Origin: Pirellula sp.
Lineage (GTDB): Bacteria; Planctomycetota; Planctomycetia; Pirellulales; Pirellulaceae
DNA length: 35,315 bases
Direction of reading: 5' to 3'
NCBI GenBank assembly: GCA_021736575.1
Contig: JAIPFP010000033.1
Location: 1 to 35,315 of the forward strand
The first letter of the stretch is position 1. Each line of letters opens with the position of its first letter. The notes under the pieces were generated by a model. That model made no database searches. It was not told where the DNA came from and worked only from the letters and a program-made list of their open reading frames with translations. Below, in pieces: positions 33,253 to 35,315 of this stretch. The position numbers and the translations under genes were made by a program.

Positions 33253-35181
33253 TTACGGATAGCCATAACTAAAATTGGCGGCGTCAAAACCTGCAGCCAT
33301 GTACACTACTCTTCCTTTGCCTTGTTCCCCCATAACTACAGAAGGAATCGGCGGCTTGCCTTCTGGGAACATAAACATAGCGCGTTGCATCGGCGGGCGA
33401 GAGTCACTCATCAGCACCATCGGACCTTTGAAGCTCGCTTGCACTCCATTTGCGACCAATTTCAAACGCGGATCTGAAATCAATTCGCTGGTTTGCAAGT
33501 CGCCTGCTCCCCAACGCATCTCAGCAGCTCCCTGCCGGTTTGCCCAATATTGTTCATCGACAACAATCGCAAAGTTCGCATCCAGTTCAGATCGCTGAGC
33601 GGGAGCTTGCGGCCTGCCTAGATAGTCAACACCGAACAGATCGGCCAAGGCGAAATTCGAACGTGGATGCCCAAGTTCATCGCAAAGAGACGTCTCACAA
33701 GTCGCCACAAGACCGCCGCCATTCTGGACAAACTGGCGAATCGTTGTGACCTGAGCATTCGAGAGTGCTGCCGCATTTGGGAGCACAAGTACTTTGTAAC
33801 TTTCAAGTCGGTCCGATCGCAAATCTTGGTCCGTGATGAGTGTCACCGGCAAATGCTCCTCAAGCCCAACTCGAAACACACCCAGCGCGTGGGATAGAAA
33901 CCGCTCCATAACTTGTCCACCCGCGTAAAACTGGCGTGTCTGCTCGCTTACCAGCAATGCAGCCCATGGTTCGGATACCGCGCGAGTCGTCCATTTTTTT
34001 CGCCGCCCTATCTCGCGAATCGTCTCGTCACCAGCTACTTTGCTCGCACCACTTGGCAGAGCAAGCGGCGTCATGGAGCCGTTCGTCATGGCCTGCATGC
34101 AACGCACAAACAACTCGTGCCGAGGAAAACCCGAGCCGCTGTAGGGGTTGCCATGTGAGATAATGTACGGCTCGCTAGCGCCGGTTCGACCACCTGTCAC
34201 TGCTCTTACATAGGCGGCACCAAAGGACGGAACCACACTCGAACCTAGATTCACTTCGTCCAACCACCACTCTTGAACGGGCGAGTCGAACAACAGATTC
34301 ATACGCGCTGACATAACCCGGGGGCTTGTCAAGAAGTGCCCGTAGCGTCCCGCGTTGGTGGTCCAAGTGTAAACGGCAGCTTGCGGATTCACTTGCCGCA
34401 ATCTTGCATGCAACTTGCGATACCAATTTTCCAGCTTGCTGTCGGCCCAAAGCAAGTAGACCTTGTAGTCATCGTTAGCCAAATCGATCTTCGTTGGGAA
34501 GTTGCGACCGGTCTCTCGTTGATACAAATCCATGTCATACGGAGTGAATTGGATCATCGGGTGATAGTTTCCGTCAAAGGAGACCCCATCGACTTGATAG
34601 TCGGAAAAAATTTCGGCAAGATTTTCGATGAGATAGTCGCCGTACGGGGTATTGAGGCTCATGCTTCGCAACGCAATCGTCTCCGGCTTCGTCAGGTCCA
34701 AAAGCGGATCGATCGGCTTTTCATCTAAGGTAAGTTTGTTGCGCCATTCCGGATGCTGTTTAACAAACTCAACAGGCGCATACGGAGATACGCCGATGAC
34801 CACACGCATCTTGTGCCCTCGAATCCGCTCAAACGCCGAACGCATCAAGGCGCTTTCTTTCGCGTCAACCCCAGGCCCGCCATCGCGTTTTAAAGGAAAG
34901 TAAGGCTCTGGGCCGCCGGTGTGAATGACCGTAACTCCGAGCCCCGCTAATTCGTCGATGTAGGGAAATGTAGCCGGATTCGCGAAATCGTTAACAAACG
35001 CTTTTTGCTGTCCTTCGTATACCCAATCCGCTGGTTCGACACCTTGAAAATCCCGATCTTGGGTATACCAATTCAGCGAGTCGAGCGTTACCGGTCCTTG
35101 CGTTAACTGAAATGGAAGAAACGCAAGCGCATTGCTGCTCAAAAGCAACGACAAAAATACAAAGAGACGAGGAAGTATCAT
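33253..35181 (-). CDS. secreted glycoside-hydrolase-like protein (beta-galactosidase trimerisation type), truncated by in-frame stop
   Basis: A 642-residue exported protein beginning MILPRLFVFLSLLLSSNALA (signal peptide). Residues ~30-420 look like a TIM-barrel glycosidase: LAGLGVTVIHTGGPEPYFPL, RVVIGVSPYAPVEFVKQHPEW, IFSDYQVDGVSFDGNY. From ~430 a Rossmann-like region resembles the GH42 beta-galactosidase trimerisation domain (YKVLVLPNAAALSNAQVTTIRQFVQNGGGLVATCE), ending GKGRVVYMAAGFDAANFSYGYP and TAA at 33253-33255. Homologous proteins normally continue YGYPYQR, and QRIVFAKAMRWAA follows the stop in frame, so a Tyr codon appears changed to TAA. ATG 35181 starts the signal peptide; the longer frame to 35286 does not look exported. 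Substrate unknown. It could be a recent pseudogene, a read-through gene or a sequencing error. Confidence 0.75.
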   Translation of the reverse strand: MILPRLFVFLSLLLSSNALAFLPFQLTQGPVTLDSLNWYTQDRDFQGVEPADWVYEGQQKAFVNDFANPATFPYIDELAGLGVTVIHTGGPEPYFPLKRDGGPGVDAKESALMRSAFERIRGHKMRVVIGVSPYAPVEFVKQHPEWRNKLTLDEKPIDPLLDLTKPETIALRSMSLNTPYGDYLIENLAEIFSDYQVDGVSFDGNYHPMIQFTPYDMDLYQRETGRNFPTKIDLANDDYKVYLLWADSKLENWYRKLHARLRQVNPQAAVYTWTTNAGRYGHFLTSPRVMSARMNLLFDSPVQEWWLDEVNLGSSVVPSFGAAYVRAVTGGRTGASEPYIISHGNPYSGSGFPRHELFVRCMQAMTNGSMTPLALPSGASKVAGDETIREIGRRKKWTTRAVSEPWAALLVSEQTRQFYAGGQVMERFLSHALGVFRVGLEEHLPVTLITDQDLRSDRLESYKVLVLPNAAALSNAQVTTIRQFVQNGGGLVATCETSLCDELGHPRSNFALADLFGVDYLGRPQAPAQRSELDANFAIVVDEQYWANRQGAAEMRWGAGDLQTSELISDPRLKLVANGVQASFKGPMVLMSDSRPPMQRAMFMFPEGKPPIPSVVMGEQGKGRVVYMAAGFDAANFSYGYP

Positions 35182-35315
35182 AGGAAAGTATTGACTAAGG
35201 AAGGCTATTGAGCAGAAGCAGTTAAGGCGGCTACCAGTGTAGCACGTACTCTTAGGAGTTCTTCTTGCAGCATGTTTCAGCCGCAACGCGGCGCAATGCG
35301 TTAGCGCAGGGCAAC

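Overview
The window reads as chromosomal DNA of a planctomycete, most likely a Pirellulaceae (Rhodopirellula-like) bacterium. This rests on gene content: a Planctomycete-type cytochrome c/DUF1549/DUF1553 protein paired with a DUF1501 protein, a DUF1080 protein, a SpoVG protein carrying a zinc ribbon next to ispE, a ceramidase-like secreted enzyme, and weak Shine-Dalgarno signals before many genes. No rRNA, tRNA, CRISPR array or complete insertion sequence was seen.

Left part (1-15.4 kb), mostly ordinary planctomycete genes. The 3' end of ispE is followed by spoVG. Convergent to these are a GntP-type permease and a secreted DUF1080 protein. Then come the PSCyt/DUF1553 + DUF1501 pair, a two-gene ATPase + TOPRIM-like module that looks like a candidate defence cassette (8-nt overlap), a secreted Asp-box beta-propeller, surE translationally coupled to a BRCT-MerR-TPR fusion protein, a small proline-rich membrane protein, and a secreted ceramidase-like protein with a LamG-type C-terminus.

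Central part (15.5-32.4 kb), the striking element. A complete two-gene Tc (toxin complex) locus lies on the minus strand. The first gene encodes a 2589-aa TcB-TcC fusion: SpvB domain, FG-GAP/VCBS beta-propeller, TcB middle region, TcC-type RHS shell and core, then a variable C-terminal cargo. After a 90-bp gap comes a 3009-aa TcA: transthyretin-like N-terminus, VRP1/SpvA-type region, helical shell, poly-proline linker, pore-forming helices and TcB-binding domain. By analogy with Photorhabdus and Yersinia Tc toxins, TcA would be the cell-binding injection channel and TcB-TcC the cocoon that holds and delivers the last ~380 residues. That cargo has a hydrophobic Gly/Ala-rich stretch and a His...Cys pair (H2381, C2476) in a context resembling circularly permuted papain/NlpC-P60/LRAT folds. 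It is my main candidate for something undescribed.

Right part (32.4-35.3 kb). A 439-bp non-coding stretch with a short tandem repeat separates the Tc locus from a secreted glycoside-hydrolase-like protein with a beta-galactosidase trimerisation-type region. Its reading frame is broken by a single in-frame TAA where the flanking sequence suggests a tyrosine codon; the last ~120 codons remain open in the same frame.
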